Shown: positions 27,159 to 35,975, numbered from the stretch's first letter. The stretch is DNA of 64,000 bases from Chryseobacterium gregarium DSM 19109 (GCF_000430845.1 NZ_AUMU01000001.1:124001-188000), one strand, 5' to 3'. The notes: generated by a model not told the origin, from the sequence alone. Numbers and translations: made by a program.

Positions 27159-27179
27159 TGATACAAAAGTTTATACAAA

Positions 27180-28721
27180 ATGTCAAAAAAAGCAATATTA
27201 GCAATCCTTGACGGATGGGGGCTGGGCCAGAATCCTGCCGTTTCCGCAATAGACCAGGCCAATACACCGTTTATCGATAGCTGTCTTAAAAATTTCCCGA
27301 ACACCACGCTTGAAGCAAGCGGGCTGGCTGTTGGGCTGCCTTTGGGGCAAATGGGCAATTCTGAAGTGGGGCACATGAATCTCGGAGCGGGAAGAGTGGT
27401 CTACCAAAACCTGGTAAAGCTGAATATGGCAGTGGAAAACGGAACGCTGGGCAAGCAGAAAGTGATTCAGGATGCTTTTGAATATGCTAAGAGAGAAAAT
27501 AAAAAGGTACACTTCATCGGTCTGGTATCAGACGGTGGTGTGCACTCCCATATCAATCATTTAAAGGGCCTGCTCACGGCAGCCCATGAATTCGGCTTGC
27601 ATGAAAATGTATTCGTGCATGCTTTTACAGACGGCCGCGACTGTGATCCGCATTCCGGGAAAGGGTTTATCGAAGACCTTCAGAACCATATGGAGACAAC
27701 GGTAGGTAAACTGGCTTCGGTGGTCGGAAGATACTACGCTATGGACAGAGACAAACGTTGGGAGCGCGTGAAAATTGCCTATGATGCCATGGTAGAAGGG
27801 GTAGGGGACCAGACCACCAATGCTTTAATGACCATTCAGAAGTCTTATGAGGAAAATATAACCGATGAATTTATGAAGCCGATCATTATGATCGATTCTA
27901 CGGCTATCGGAAATGTAGTTCCTGTAGCCAAAATTAATGATCAGGATGTGGTGATCTCTTTCAATTTCCGTACAGACCGCGGAAGGGAAATCACGGAGGT
28001 TCTTTGCCAGCATGATAATCCGGAATATTTCATGAGGAAGCTGCCGCTTTATTATGTGACGTTAACAAACTATGATAAAACCTTCCAGAATGTCCATGTC
28101 GTTTTTGATGAAGAAGTACTGCATGAAACCATGGGTGAAATACTGGAAAGGAATCACAAGACACAGATCAGAATTGCAGAGACAGAAAAGTACCCTCACG
28201 TAACATTTTTCTTCTCGGGAGGCCGGGAAGAGCCGTTTGCCGGTGAAAAAAGACTGCTTTGTCCGAGTCCGAAGGATGTTCCGACCTATGATCTCAAGCC
28301 TGAAATGTCTGCTTATGACATAACCAATGCTATTCTTCCGGAGCTGGAAAACGAAACTGCGGATTTCATTTGCTTAAATTTTGCCAATACTGATATGGTG
28401 GGCCATACAGGCGTCTTTCAGGCAGCCATAACAGCTGCGGAAACCGTTGACCACTGCATCGAAAAAGTAGCCACAACGGCATATGAACACGGATATGCGG
28501 TATTCATCTTAGCCGATCACGGGAATTCTGATGTGATGATGAACCCTGACGGAAGCCCGAACACACAGCATTCCACCAACCTTGTTCCTTTTATCGTAAT
28601 GGATAAAGAACATACCTGGAATTTAAAACCGGGTAAGCTTGGGGACGTGGCTCCGACTATTTTAAAAGTTATGGGTGTGGAAATTCCGGAAATCATGAAC
28701 GGTGATATTTTAGTGAGTTAA
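27180..28721 (+). CDS. gpmI: 2,3-bisphosphoglycerate-independent phosphoglycerate mutase
   Basis: A 513-residue two-manganese enzyme of the alkaline phosphatase superfamily that interconverts 3- and 2-phosphoglycerate in glycolysis. Visible features: ILDGWGLG at the start with a metal-binding Asp, catalytic Ser61 in GNSEVGHMNLGAGR, HAFTDGRDCDP, FNFRTDRGREI, and the second metal site NTDMVGHTG plus LADHGNSD near the end. Length and order match GpmI exactly. It is likely monocistronic, with a hairpin terminator downstream. Confidence 0.97.
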   Translation: MSKKAILAILDGWGLGQNPAVSAIDQANTPFIDSCLKNFPNTTLEASGLAVGLPLGQMGNSEVGHMNLGAGRVVYQNLVKLNMAVENGTLGKQKVIQDAFEYAKRENKKVHFIGLVSDGGVHSHINHLKGLLTAAHEFGLHENVFVHAFTDGRDCDPHSGKGFIEDLQNHMETTVGKLASVVGRYYAMDRDKRWERVKIAYDAMVEGVGDQTTNALMTIQKSYEENITDEFMKPIIMIDSTAIGNVVPVAKINDQDVVISFNFRTDRGREITEVLCQHDNPEYFMRKLPLYYVTLTNYDKTFQNVHVVFDEEVLHETMGEILERNHKTQIRIAETEKYPHVTFFFSGGREEPFAGEKRLLCPSPKDVPTYDLKPEMSAYDITNAILPELENETADFICLNFANTDMVGHTGVFQAAITAAETVDHCIEKVATTAYEHGYAVFILADHGNSDVMMNPDGSPNTQHSTNLVPFIVMDKEHTWNLKPGKLGDVAPTILKVMGVEIPEIMNGDILVS

Positions 28722-28741
28722 AACCATACTATTCCATGAAA

Positions 28742-28770
28742 AATGCCGTTATATTATGTATAATGGCATT
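28742..28770 (+). terminator. Hairpin terminator after gpmI
   Basis: AATGCCGTTATA (28742-28753) pairs with TATAATGGCATT (28759-28770) through 12 pairs including one G-T wobble. The T tract after it is weak (ATTTAT). Confidence 0.6.
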
Positions 28771-28831
28771 ATTTATGATTAATATCAGGAGGAATTGAAA
28801 TAATATTATGTCCTAAATAATAATAATATCA

Positions 28832-28839
28832 TAACTTTG
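28832..28839 (+). promoter_or_regulatory. Promoter -7 motif for the acyl-ACP desaturase
   Basis: TAACTTTG matches TAnnTTTG, ending 23 bases before the ATG at 28863. Confidence 0.5.
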
Positions 28840-28862
28840 TAGTTTAATTCTAAAATCTAAAA

Positions 28863-29843
28863 ATGTATCAACAGCTCGTAAGGAAAGAAGTAATGGGGAT
28901 TTTGGAAAAGGAAGTCGGTTCTTTTCTGGAAAAGTTTTTAACGCCAATTGAAAAAATATGGCAGCCTTCAGATTATCTTCCGGATCCTTCAAGCTCAGAT
29001 TTTAAACATGACTTAGAAGAGATCCAGACGTTCGCGCGGGAAATGCCTTATGATTTGTTTGTAACCTTAATCGGTGACTGTATTACCGAAGAAGCGTTGC
29101 CTTCTTATGAATCATGGCTTATGGGCGTTGACGGGATTGATCAGGAAAAGAAAGAAATCGGCTGGGCCAACTGGATAAGAGCATGGACCGGTGAAGAAAA
29201 CCGACACGGTGATCTTTTAAGTAAATATTTATATCTGTGCGGAAGGGTGAATATGAGACAGATGGAGATCACTACCCAGTATCTGATCAATGATGGTTTC
29301 GATCTAGGAACCAGTATGGATCCATATAGAAATTTCATATATACAAGCTTTCAGGAAACAGCAACCAATATCTCCCACAGAAGGGTAGGGACTCTGGCTA
29401 AACAGTCAGGCAATACCAAACTGGCTAAAATGTGTGCCGTTATTGCTGCCGATGAGGCAAGACATGCAAAAGCGTATAAGCATTTTGTAACAAAAATCAT
29501 GGAAATCGATCCATCGGAGATGATTATTGCATTTGAAGACATGATGCGTAAAAAAATCGTTATGCCTGCCCATATGATGAGACAGTCCGGGCAGAAAGCA
29601 GGAGAACTTTGGGGCCATTTTTCAGATGCGGCTCAGAGATGCATGGTGTATACGGGCCAGGATTATATCAATATCATGAAAGACCTTCTGGATGAATGGA
29701 AAATTGAGCATGTGAAAGGGTTGAATGAAAAGGCTGAAAAAGCTCAGGAATACTTGATGAAACTTCCTTCAAGACTTCAGAAGATTACAGACAGGATTTC
29801 AACGCCGGATCTTCAGTTCCATTTTAACTGGGTGAAAAGCTGA
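28863..29843 (+). CDS. Soluble acyl-ACP desaturase (stearoyl-ACP desaturase type)
   Basis: A 326-residue soluble di-iron enzyme that introduces a cis double bond into acyl chains on ACP and so adjusts membrane fluidity. The iron ligands are visible: EENRH (111-115), QETATNISH (164-172) and DEARH (197-201), the plant stearoyl-ACP desaturase pattern. There is no membrane segment, which separates it from membrane-bound FADS desaturases. It is a single gene with its own -7 motif and terminator. The position of the double bond cannot be read from sequence. Confidence 0.93.
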   Translation: MYQQLVRKEVMGILEKEVGSFLEKFLTPIEKIWQPSDYLPDPSSSDFKHDLEEIQTFAREMPYDLFVTLIGDCITEEALPSYESWLMGVDGIDQEKKEIGWANWIRAWTGEENRHGDLLSKYLYLCGRVNMRQMEITTQYLINDGFDLGTSMDPYRNFIYTSFQETATNISHRRVGTLAKQSGNTKLAKMCAVIAADEARHAKAYKHFVTKIMEIDPSEMIIAFEDMMRKKIVMPAHMMRQSGQKAGELWGHFSDAAQRCMVYTGQDYINIMKDLLDEWKIEHVKGLNEKAEKAQEYLMKLPSRLQKITDRISTPDLQFHFNWVKS

Positions 29844-29867
29844 TTCTGTATAAGTAAATAATAAAAG

Positions 29868-29900
29868 TAAAAGTGCCGGGTTTCCCTGGCACTTTTTTTA
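29868..29900 (+). terminator. Terminator after the desaturase gene
   Basis: AAGTGCC and GGCACTT form the stem (with inner GGG/CCC bases) around a short loop, followed by seven T residues. Confidence 0.75.
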
Positions 29901-29904
29901 TTTG

Positions 29905-29912
29905 TATCTTTG
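29905..29912 (+). promoter_or_regulatory. Promoter -7 motif for the HAD gene
   Basis: TATCTTTG matches TAnnTTTG and ends 21 bases before the ATG at 29934. A TTG start at 29910 would lie inside this motif and is therefore rejected. Confidence 0.5.
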
Positions 29913-29933
29913 CATTTTCAAAAGTATATTCAA

Positions 29934-30365
29934 ATGATGAATAATAAAAAAATCGCTGTAGATTTTGACGGAACTATTGTTGATGATGCTTATCCTGCAA
30001 TTGGGAAGACTAAAATTTTTGCGTTCGAAACTTTAAAAAAACTTCAGTCTGATGGCTACAGGCTTATTCTCTGGACCTACCGGCATGGGAAAACCCTGGA
30101 TGAAGCGGTAGAATTCTGCAAGAAAAACGGCGTTGAGTTTTATGCCGTCAATTCAAGTTTTGAGGGTGAAACTTTTGATCCTGAAAACCAATCGAGAAAA
30201 CTGGATGCAGACTGGTTTATCGATGACAGGAATCTTGGCGGATTCCCGGGCTGGGGCGAGATCTACAATATTATTCAGGAAAGAATAGAGTTCCGTGTAG
30301 AAGGCAAAGAAGTACTGGCCTACTCAAAACTTAAAAAAGAAAAGAAAAAAGGATTATTCTGGTAG
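29934..30365 (+). CDS. HAD superfamily hydrolase-like protein
   Basis: A 143-residue cytosolic protein with the HAD phosphatase core but almost no cap. Motif I is VDFDGTIV (Asp10, Asp12), a Thr/Ser-type motif II is near LILWTYR, and the acidic motif IV is DWFIDDRN. Small stand-alone HAD proteins like this are common in Bacteroidota, and their substrates are mostly unknown. The C-terminus is lysine-rich (KLKKEKKKG). I chose the first ATG of the MM pair, because the promoter motif ends 21 bases upstream. Confidence 0.75.
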   Translation: MMNNKKIAVDFDGTIVDDAYPAIGKTKIFAFETLKKLQSDGYRLILWTYRHGKTLDEAVEFCKKNGVEFYAVNSSFEGETFDPENQSRKLDADWFIDDRNLGGFPGWGEIYNIIQERIEFRVEGKEVLAYSKLKKEKKKGLFW

Positions 30366-30484
30366 ATAAAGAAATTAGGAGTCAGGGATTAGAAATTAGT
30401 TCTCAATCAGCTTCTGATTTAAACAATAGTAGCCGGAATATAATAGATGCTTAGAATTAGACTTAAAATATCCATAAAATTTTA

Positions 30485-30520
30485 ATCTAATATCTGACAT
30501 CTAATATCTAACATCTATAT
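30485..30520 (+). repeat. Short tandem repeat upstream of map
   Basis: ATCTAATATCTGAC (30485-30498), ATCTAATATCTAAC (30499-30512) and a partial ATCTATAT (30513-30520) form 2.6 units of a 14-base tandem repeat, ending 5 bases before the map ATG. Confidence 0.6.
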
Positions 30521-30525
30521 TAAAA

Positions 30526-31335
30526 ATGATTCAGTTAAAAACAATAGACGAATTGCGTCTGATGAAGCAGAGTGCACGGTTGGTTTCGAAAACGTTAGGA
30601 ATGCTGGCAAAAGAAATCAAACCCGGAATTACCACTTTGCATTTAGATAAATTGGCACATGATTTTATCAAAGATCATGGTGCTGAACCAGCCTTTTTAG
30701 GCTATGGCGGGTTTCCGTATTCTTTGTGTATTTCACCGAATGATCAGGTGGTTCACGGTTTTCCGAATAAGGATGAGATCAGGGAAGGCGATGTGCTTTC
30801 TGTGGATTGCGGAGCGGTTTTAAACGGTTTTGTAGGAGATCATGCCTATACATTTGAAATCGGTGAAGTAAAACCTGAAACCCGGAAACTGCTGAAAATT
30901 GCCAAAGAATCTTTATACAAAGGTATTGAGCAATGCGTCAGAGGAAAAAGGATCGGGGATATTTCCCATGCCATCCAGGCCCATTGTGAAAAGGAAGGAT
31001 ATGGCGTAGTCAGAGAGCTTGTAGGACATGGAGTCGGTAGAAAAATGCACGAAGATCCCCAAGTCCCGAACTATGGCAGGCAGGGAAGCGGCAAAGTTAT
31101 CAAAGACGGATTGACCATTGCCATAGAACCGATGATCAACCTGGGCACTGAAAAAGTAAAGTTCCATAATGACGGCTGGACGGTGACGACTCTTGACAAT
31201 CAGCCTTCCGCCCATTTTGAGCATGATGTAGCTGTAATCAACGGGAAACCGGTATTACTGTCTACGTTTCAGTATATCTATGAGGCACTCGGAATTCAAA
31301 GCGATGAAGAAAAGGCTTTCCAATTAGATTTTTAA
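30526..31335 (+). CDS. map: Methionine aminopeptidase type I
   Basis: A 269-residue enzyme that removes the initiator methionine from new proteins; it is essential in most bacteria. The pita-bread fold has all metal ligands: Asp94, Asp105, His168, Glu201 and Glu232, plus substrate His77 in VVHGFPN. Length and lack of an N-terminal zinc extension fit the bacterial type Ia. Its stop shares one base with the start of the methyltransferase gene (TAATG), so the two are translationally coupled. Confidence 0.96.
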   Translation: MIQLKTIDELRLMKQSARLVSKTLGMLAKEIKPGITTLHLDKLAHDFIKDHGAEPAFLGYGGFPYSLCISPNDQVVHGFPNKDEIREGDVLSVDCGAVLNGFVGDHAYTFEIGEVKPETRKLLKIAKESLYKGIEQCVRGKRIGDISHAIQAHCEKEGYGVVRELVGHGVGRKMHEDPQVPNYGRQGSGKVIKDGLTIAIEPMINLGTEKVKFHNDGWTVTTLDNQPSAHFEHDVAVINGKPVLLSTFQYIYEALGIQSDEEKAFQLDF

Positions 31336-32102
31336 TGAAAAAAGTCGCGAAGCTTTTGCTGAATACCATTCCGCGTCCGATGCTGATTAAAATGAGCATC
31401 TGGGCCCGCCCGTTGATTTATCAGTTGTTCAAAGGAGACCGTTTTACGGACCCGATTGACGGGAAATCATACCGGAAATTTCTTCCGTATGGCTACGGGA
31501 ACCAGCGTGAGAATGCACTGTCCCCGGGAACATTAAGCCTGGAGCGGCACCGGCAGATGTGGCTCTATCTTCAGAACGAGACTGATTTTTTCATTAAAAA
31601 TTATAAGGTCCTGCACATTGCTCCCGAACAGGAATTTTTGAGAAAGTTCAAGAGGATGAGGAATCTGGATTATATTTCAGCCGATTTATTTTCTCCCATT
31701 GTTGATGTAAAAGCCGATATCCTGGATCTGCCTTTTGCAGATGAAAGTTTTGATATTATATTCTGTAACCATGTATTGGAACATATCGAAGATGATGCAA
31801 AAGCAATAAGCGAGCTCTACCGGGTATTAAGGCCGGGAGGCTGGGGGATTCTTCAGGTTCCTATGAAAAATGCTCTGGAAGAGACCTATGAGGATTTCAA
31901 CATCAGGGATCCCAAAGAAAGGCAGAAACATTTCGGGCAGTATGACCACGTCCGCTGGTATGGAATGGATTATTTCGACCGTTTAAGGAAAGCCGGTTTT
32001 GAGGCGGAACCCAACTTCTATTCCCAAAATTTTTCAGAAGAAGAAATTAAAAGATACGGCTTAAGGAAAAATGAAATTCTTCCGGTAGTATATAAAAAAT
32101 AA
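31335..32102 (+). CDS. SAM-dependent methyltransferase (class I)
   Basis: A 255-residue protein with a Methyltransf_11 fold. The C-terminal part of the Rossmann domain is clear: FDIIFCNHVLEHIEDD (motif II, Asp and the HVLEH signature) followed by LYRVLRPGGWGILQVPM. Motif I is unusual, with VLHIAPEQEFLRKFK in place of the glycine-rich loop. The basic N-terminus (1-30) may touch RNA or membrane. The substrate is unknown. It overlaps map by one base and closes a two-gene unit with a terminator. Confidence 0.8.
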   Translation: MKKVAKLLLNTIPRPMLIKMSIWARPLIYQLFKGDRFTDPIDGKSYRKFLPYGYGNQRENALSPGTLSLERHRQMWLYLQNETDFFIKNYKVLHIAPEQEFLRKFKRMRNLDYISADLFSPIVDVKADILDLPFADESFDIIFCNHVLEHIEDDAKAISELYRVLRPGGWGILQVPMKNALEETYEDFNIRDPKERQKHFGQYDHVRWYGMDYFDRLRKAGFEAEPNFYSQNFSEEEIKRYGLRKNEILPVVYKK

Positions 32103-32129
32103 GAAAGGCCCGAAATTCGGGACTTTCTT
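32101..32129. terminator. Bidirectional terminator between convergent genes
   Basis: AAGAAAGGCCCGAA (32101-32114) pairs with TTCGGGACTTTCTT (32116-32129), one mismatch. It lies between the methyltransferase and the T9SS-tail protein and has T-rich exits in both directions. Confidence 0.75.
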
Positions 32130-32148
32130 ATGAATAAACAGTCTTTTT

Positions 32149-32859
32149 TTATTCTTTAATAAATGGGAATGACTGATAATTTTCTAGGGCTAAAATATAC
32201 TGGCCTTTCTGAAAGCGGTTGGTATCGATCTTGATTTTACGGTCAGAAGTTTTTGTTTCATACACCAGTTTCCCCGAAATATCATAAATTCTTAACCCAA
32301 GTTTCTTTTCAATATTGTCAATATGTAAAACTTCTTTGACGGGATTCGGATAGGCAGTCAATCCCTTCTTTAGTATTTCGTTTTCCTGGGTACTTAACTG
32401 CAAGGTATTGTTATAATATACTTTATTTCCTGAAGGATCTGTAATGACCAGTGTTTTTACGTTGCCATTCGTTGTAACCTGATAATTATAGATGGATGCA
32501 TAAGCACCATTTGTATAAATATTACAATTCTTCTGATCATAATTACGTACGGCAAAAGCATTTCCTCCGTTATAATAAGCCAGTGTACATCCTCCGCTTG
32601 TTTTGATCATATTGTTGCTTCCGGGCATAATCCCGAACCCCAGAAGAGAGGTATTATAATATTTTGAATTAAGAACATAGCTTGTGCCTCCTGTTGCACT
32701 AAAAGTAGAAGCAGGTACTCCGGCATCTATTAAAGGCGTGTTCGTGGTCTGTCCGGTGCTGGTTACCATTTTCGAAATATACCAGCTGTTGGATAGTAAT
32801 TCTGAAGTCTGGGCAGATAATAAACTGCCTGCAAATAAAAGAAGTAAAGCTTTTTTCAT
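32149..32859 (-). CDS. Secreted lipocalin-like protein with T9SS type A sorting domain
   Basis: A 236-residue protein. A signal peptide ends at LLSAQ (17). A beta-rich domain starts with LLSNSWYISKMV, the pattern of lipocalin-like proteins of Bacteroidota. The last 70 residues (AYPNPVKEVLHIDN, then LRIYDISGKLVYE) are a type A T9SS sorting domain, which directs the protein through the T9SS. Two Cys residues in the body could form a disulfide. No enzyme motif is visible; the function is unknown. No promoter motif was found. Confidence 0.75.
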   Translation of the reverse strand: MKKALLLLFAGSLLSAQTSELLSNSWYISKMVTSTGQTTNTPLIDAGVPASTFSATGGTSYVLNSKYYNTSLLGFGIMPGSNNMIKTSGGCTLAYYNGGNAFAVRNYDQKNCNIYTNGAYASIYNYQVTTNGNVKTLVITDPSGNKVYYNNTLQLSTQENEILKKGLTAYPNPVKEVLHIDNIEKKLGLRIYDISGKLVYETKTSDRKIKIDTNRFQKGQYILALENYQSFPFIKE

Positions 32860-32904
32860 AAGTTTAAAAGTTTTCTGTAAACTTAAGTAAAATAATCCTG
32901 ATTT

Positions 32905-33231
32905 TTAATGTGAAACTGCCTTCAGTCCTATTACGGAACCGATTAATGTAATAATAAAGAAAATCCTCCAGAAGCTTACCGGATCTTTAAAGAAGAAAAT
33001 ACCCACCAGAACGGTTCCGACCGCACCGATTCCCGTCCATACCGCATAGGCAGTGCCTATAGGCAGGGTCTGTGTTGCCTTAATCAGCAGAAGCATACTG
33101 ATCGTCAGAGAAACAAGAAAGCCGGTAAACCAGAGGTACATGGCTGTCCCGGACGTTTCTTTTACTTTTCCTAAACATGAAGCAAATGCAACTTCAAATA
33201 AACCCGCAATAACTAAGATAACCCAATTCAT
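32905..33231 (-). CDS. SMR family efflux protein, guanidinium exporter (Gdx/SugE)-like
   Basis: A 108-residue four-helix transporter. Helix 1 carries the essential Glu13 (LVIAGLFEVAFA), and the segment LPIGTAYAVWTGIGAVGTVLVG in helix 3 is the signature of the SugE/Gdx branch, which exports guanidinium in exchange for protons. Quaternary ammonium export cannot be excluded. Only one SMR gene is present, so it would form a homodimer of opposite-facing subunits. I chose the start at 33231 (MNWVIL), matching the family. No recognisable guanidine riboswitch was seen upstream. Confidence 0.85.
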   Translation of the reverse strand: MNWVILVIAGLFEVAFASCLGKVKETSGTAMYLWFTGFLVSLTISMLLLIKATQTLPIGTAYAVWTGIGAVGTVLVGIFFFKDPVSFWRIFFIITLIGSVIGLKAVSH

Positions 33232-33412
33232 TTTTATATTTTTCTGATGCAAATTTCAGGATTTAAAAATAAATAATCACCGTTGCAGTAATTAAACTGA
33301 TCTTTAAACCTGATTATCCATATAGTATTCAAAAATTAATGTTTTAATCATTTAACAGTTCATATTTAAACAGTATTCAGGATTTATGATCATTTTTATC
33401 AAATTATAGAAG

Positions 33413-33422
33413 TAAACGTTTA
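33413..33422. promoter_or_regulatory. Candidate LacI-family operator
   Basis: TAAACGTTTA is a perfect 10-base palindrome with the central CG typical of LacI/PurR/CcpA-type operators. It lies 223 bases before the LacI-type gene and 181 bases from the divergent SMR gene start. Confidence 0.4.
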
Positions 33423-33599
33423 ACCGAAATGATCGGGCATGGTGTTCTGTGAATTAATATTTAGGCTATCTCAATAGCTTCATAATTCATAAATATTATT
33501 TAATGTGCTGATTTGTATATAATTATATCATTGTTATTCAATCTTTGAAAAATTTGCCAAACTACATTTATTTTTAATTCAGACCAAATTATGCCTCTA

Positions 33600-33630
33600 T
33601 TGTTTTAATATAGGGAATAAAATATTTTTG
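33600..33630 (+). promoter_or_regulatory. Full Bacteroidota-type promoter for the LacI-type gene
   Basis: TTG at 33600-33602, a 20-base spacer, and TATTTTTG at 33623-33630 match the -33/-7 pattern TTG ... TAnnTTTG. The motif ends 15 bases before the ATG. Confidence 0.65.
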
Positions 33631-33645
33631 CAGCAAAACTAAAAA

Positions 33646-34641
33646 ATGAAGCGAGCTTCGATAAAAGATATAGCCAGAATTGCAGAAGTATCCGTTGCCA
33701 CGGTTTCGTATGTTCTCAACAGAAAAGAAGGAAGCCGGATCAGTGAAGCGACAAGGAAAAAGGTACTTGAGGTGGCGGAAAACATTAATTATACCCCAAA
33801 CAAAATAGCCCGGAGCCTGAAAATGAGTAAAAGTAAGCTGATCGGCTTAATTGTGGCGGATATTTCCAATGATTTTTATTCGAATATCGCCCGGAGCATT
33901 GAAGATGAAGCAATGAAACTGGGCTACACCCTTCTGATCGGAAGCTGTGATGAAAACCCTGAAAAATTCAGAAAGCTTACGGAATTATTCTCTGAACAGC
34001 AGGTGGACGGGATGATCATCGCTCCGGTGGTAGGTTCTGATGAAGCCATCAGTAAACTGATCAGGGAAGAATATCCGGTAGTTACCATAGACCGTTATCT
34101 GAAAAATCTAAGCCTTCCCGGAATAATGATCAATAATTCCGAAATCTCGGAATATATATGTGATCATCTGGTTAGCAGGAATTTTGATGAAATTATCTAT
34201 GTCGGCTATGATACGGAGCTTCCGCACCTGCTGGACCGGCAGTATGGCTTTGACCAACGGATTTCGAAAACTGATATTTCCGCCAAAAGAATTTTGATTG
34301 ATATTCATACCATTGCAGAAGAAATTCCGGTCAAATTGAAAGAAAGCATTGACCTGTCAAAAAAAACGGCAGTTTATTTTTCCAGCAACAAATTAGGCAT
34401 TGCAGGACTTCGTTACCTTATTGATAACAACATTAAGGTTCCGGAAGATCTCTCGGTGGTGGCCTTTGATGAAACCGAAGCATATTATCTTTTTCCTACC
34501 GAAATAAGCTTTGTGCAGCAGCCATTAACGGATATGGCGAAAGAATCGGTCAACCTCCTTGACAATCAGATCGACCATTATACACCCTACGGAAAAAGAG
34601 TGATACTCAATGCCCTGTTTATGGAGCGGGGTTCGGTATAA
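33646..34641 (+). CDS. LacI family transcriptional regulator
   Basis: A 331-residue repressor-type protein. The N-terminal helix-turn-helix and hinge are classic: SIKDIARIAEVSVATVSYVLN (residues 5-25) and the YTPNKIARSLK hinge (50-60). The rest is a periplasmic-binding-protein-like sugar sensor (KLIGLIVADISNDFY, QQVDGMIIAP, VVAFDETEAYYLF). The effector sugar is unknown. No sugar catabolic gene lies next to it, so its target is either distant or the divergent SMR region. Nothing is truncated. Confidence 0.93.
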   Translation: MKRASIKDIARIAEVSVATVSYVLNRKEGSRISEATRKKVLEVAENINYTPNKIARSLKMSKSKLIGLIVADISNDFYSNIARSIEDEAMKLGYTLLIGSCDENPEKFRKLTELFSEQQVDGMIIAPVVGSDEAISKLIREEYPVVTIDRYLKNLSLPGIMINNSEISEYICDHLVSRNFDEIIYVGYDTELPHLLDRQYGFDQRISKTDISAKRILIDIHTIAEEIPVKLKESIDLSKKTAVYFSSNKLGIAGLRYLIDNNIKVPEDLSVVAFDETEAYYLFPTEISFVQQPLTDMAKESVNLLDNQIDHYTPYGKRVILNALFMERGSV

Positions 34642-35044
34642 TAAAATAAACAGTTTAAGATTTTAAGAGTTAATTGATATGAACAACGATTTATAAATCA
34701 GTCAATTGATTTTTAATTTTAACAAAACTGTTTTATTAATAAACAAGCAATACATCGGAAATATTTATATTTTTTTTGTTAGATGAAATGCTATGGTTTT
34801 CCTCATTGCAAAAATACCAGAAATGCTTTTTGTTTGCCTTTGTGATAAAATTGAAAGTGATTTTACCTATTTTTTTATCCCGGGCGTAGGTTAGTTTACA
34901 TAAAACTTTAGGAACAGTTAAACATTAAATTCTAAATTCAGGATCTAACATACAATTAATTCTGACGATCTAAAGGGCTTTTTTCGGGAATAGGCGCAAA
35001 GACCGGATTGTTTTACTAACTTTGCACTTCATAACATATTTTTT
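34642..35044. other. Intergenic region LacI regulator-era
   Basis: AT-rich and 403 bases long. AAACAGTTT (34648-34656) and AAACTGTTT (34725-34733) are an inverted pair. A small stem AAATCA/TGATTT (34695-34712) followed by T residues may be a weak terminator. The era -7 motif lies at the right end. A 20-codon Cys-containing reading frame at 34783 has no support. Confidence 0.4.
35017..35024 (+). promoter_or_regulatory. Promoter -7 motif for era
   Basis: TAACTTTG matches TAnnTTTG, ending 20 bases before the era ATG. Confidence 0.5.
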
Positions 35045-35920
35045 ATGCACAAAGCAGGATTTGTAAATATTGTCGGAAAGCCGAATGCCGGAAAATCTAC
35101 ATTGTTGAACCAGTTAATGGGGGAAAAACTGGCTATTGTTACCCAGAAGGCACAGACAACGCGCCACAGGATTTTTGGAATTTATAATGAAGAAGATTTG
35201 CAGATCGTATTTTCAGATACGCCGGGAGTTTTAGACCCGAAATACGGGTTGCAGGAAAAAATGATGGATTTCGTAAAGGATTCTTTGCAGGATGCCGATG
35301 TATTCTTATTCATTGTTGATGTAACCGATAAAGCGGAACCTTCAGAATTTCTTATTGAAAAACTGAATAAAATTCCGGTTCCGGTTCTGCTCCTGTTAAA
35401 TAAAGTAGACCAGACCAATCAGGAAGGACTTGAGAAATTGGTTGAAGTATGGCATGAAAGGATTCCGAAAGCGGAAATCCTTCCTATTTCTGCATTAAAT
35501 GCTTTTAATACGGATATTATTCTGCCTAAATTAAAATCCATGCTTCCTGAAAATCCTCCTTATTATGATAAGGATCAGTATACGGATAAGCCTGAACGGT
35601 TTTTTGTCAATGAAGCAATCCGGGAAAAAATTCTTCTGAATTACGAAAAGGAAATCCCGTATTCTGTAGAAGTGGTGACGGAGCAGTTTAAGGAAAAAGA
35701 AGGAATTATCCTTATTGATTCTATTATTTATGTGGAAAGGGATACGCAGAAAGGAATCATTATCGGTCACAAGGGAGAAGCGATCAAGAAAGTCGGAACT
35801 GAATCAAGAATTGACCTGGAAAAATTCTTCAATAAAAAAATTCACTTAAACCTTTTTGTAAAAGTGAAAAAAGACTGGAGGAAAAATGACCGGGACCTTA
35901 AGAATTTCGGGTACAGATAG
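35045..35920 (+). CDS. era: GTPase Era
   Basis: A 291-residue GTPase that binds the 3' end of 16S rRNA and checks maturation of the 30S subunit. G motifs: GKPNAGKS (11-18), the switch region with TTRHRIFG, DTPG (58-61), NKVD (about 119) and SALN. The C-terminal KH domain is present (LIDSIIYVERDTQKGIIIGHKGEAIK, read in parts), with the invariant GHKG loop. Length is normal. The DoxX gene follows after 55 bases with no terminator between them. Confidence 0.97.
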   Translation: MHKAGFVNIVGKPNAGKSTLLNQLMGEKLAIVTQKAQTTRHRIFGIYNEEDLQIVFSDTPGVLDPKYGLQEKMMDFVKDSLQDADVFLFIVDVTDKAEPSEFLIEKLNKIPVPVLLLLNKVDQTNQEGLEKLVEVWHERIPKAEILPISALNAFNTDIILPKLKSMLPENPPYYDKDQYTDKPERFFVNEAIREKILLNYEKEIPYSVEVVTEQFKEKEGIILIDSIIYVERDTQKGIIIGHKGEAIKKVGTESRIDLEKFFNKKIHLNLFVKVKKDWRKNDRDLKNFGYR

Positions 35921-35975
35921 ACTAATTGAGGCTGAACTGCCGTTATATTAAAAGATTTTTTTAAATTTTAACTGA

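Larger units (their letters stand above)
26837..27179. other. Divergent intergenic region SUI1-gpmI
   Basis: An AT-rich region carrying the promoters of both flanking genes. It holds two TAnnTTTG motifs on the plus strand (TAAATTTG at 27079-27086 and 27151-27158) and a perfect inverted repeat AATTTGAACA (27081-27090) / TGTTCAAATT (27119-27128) spaced by 28 bases. No ORF or RNA gene was seen. Confidence 0.5.
33232..33645. other. Divergent intergenic region SMR exporter-LacI regulator
   Basis: An AT-rich region of 414 bases. It contains a LacI-type palindrome at 33413-33422 and the LacI gene promoter at 33600-33630. Near 33410-33510 the sequence is unstructured apart from a TATAATTATAT palindrome around 33517. 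No ORF or RNA gene could be supported. Confidence 0.5.

Noticed and set aside
33253..33412. Guanidine riboswitch before the SMR exporter
   Set aside because: I could not find the conserved ykkC or mini-ykkC hairpins; the sequence is AT-rich and unstructured.
34783..34845. Short reading frame of 20 codons with three Cys
   Set aside because: No promoter, no similarity I recognise and too short to separate from chance.
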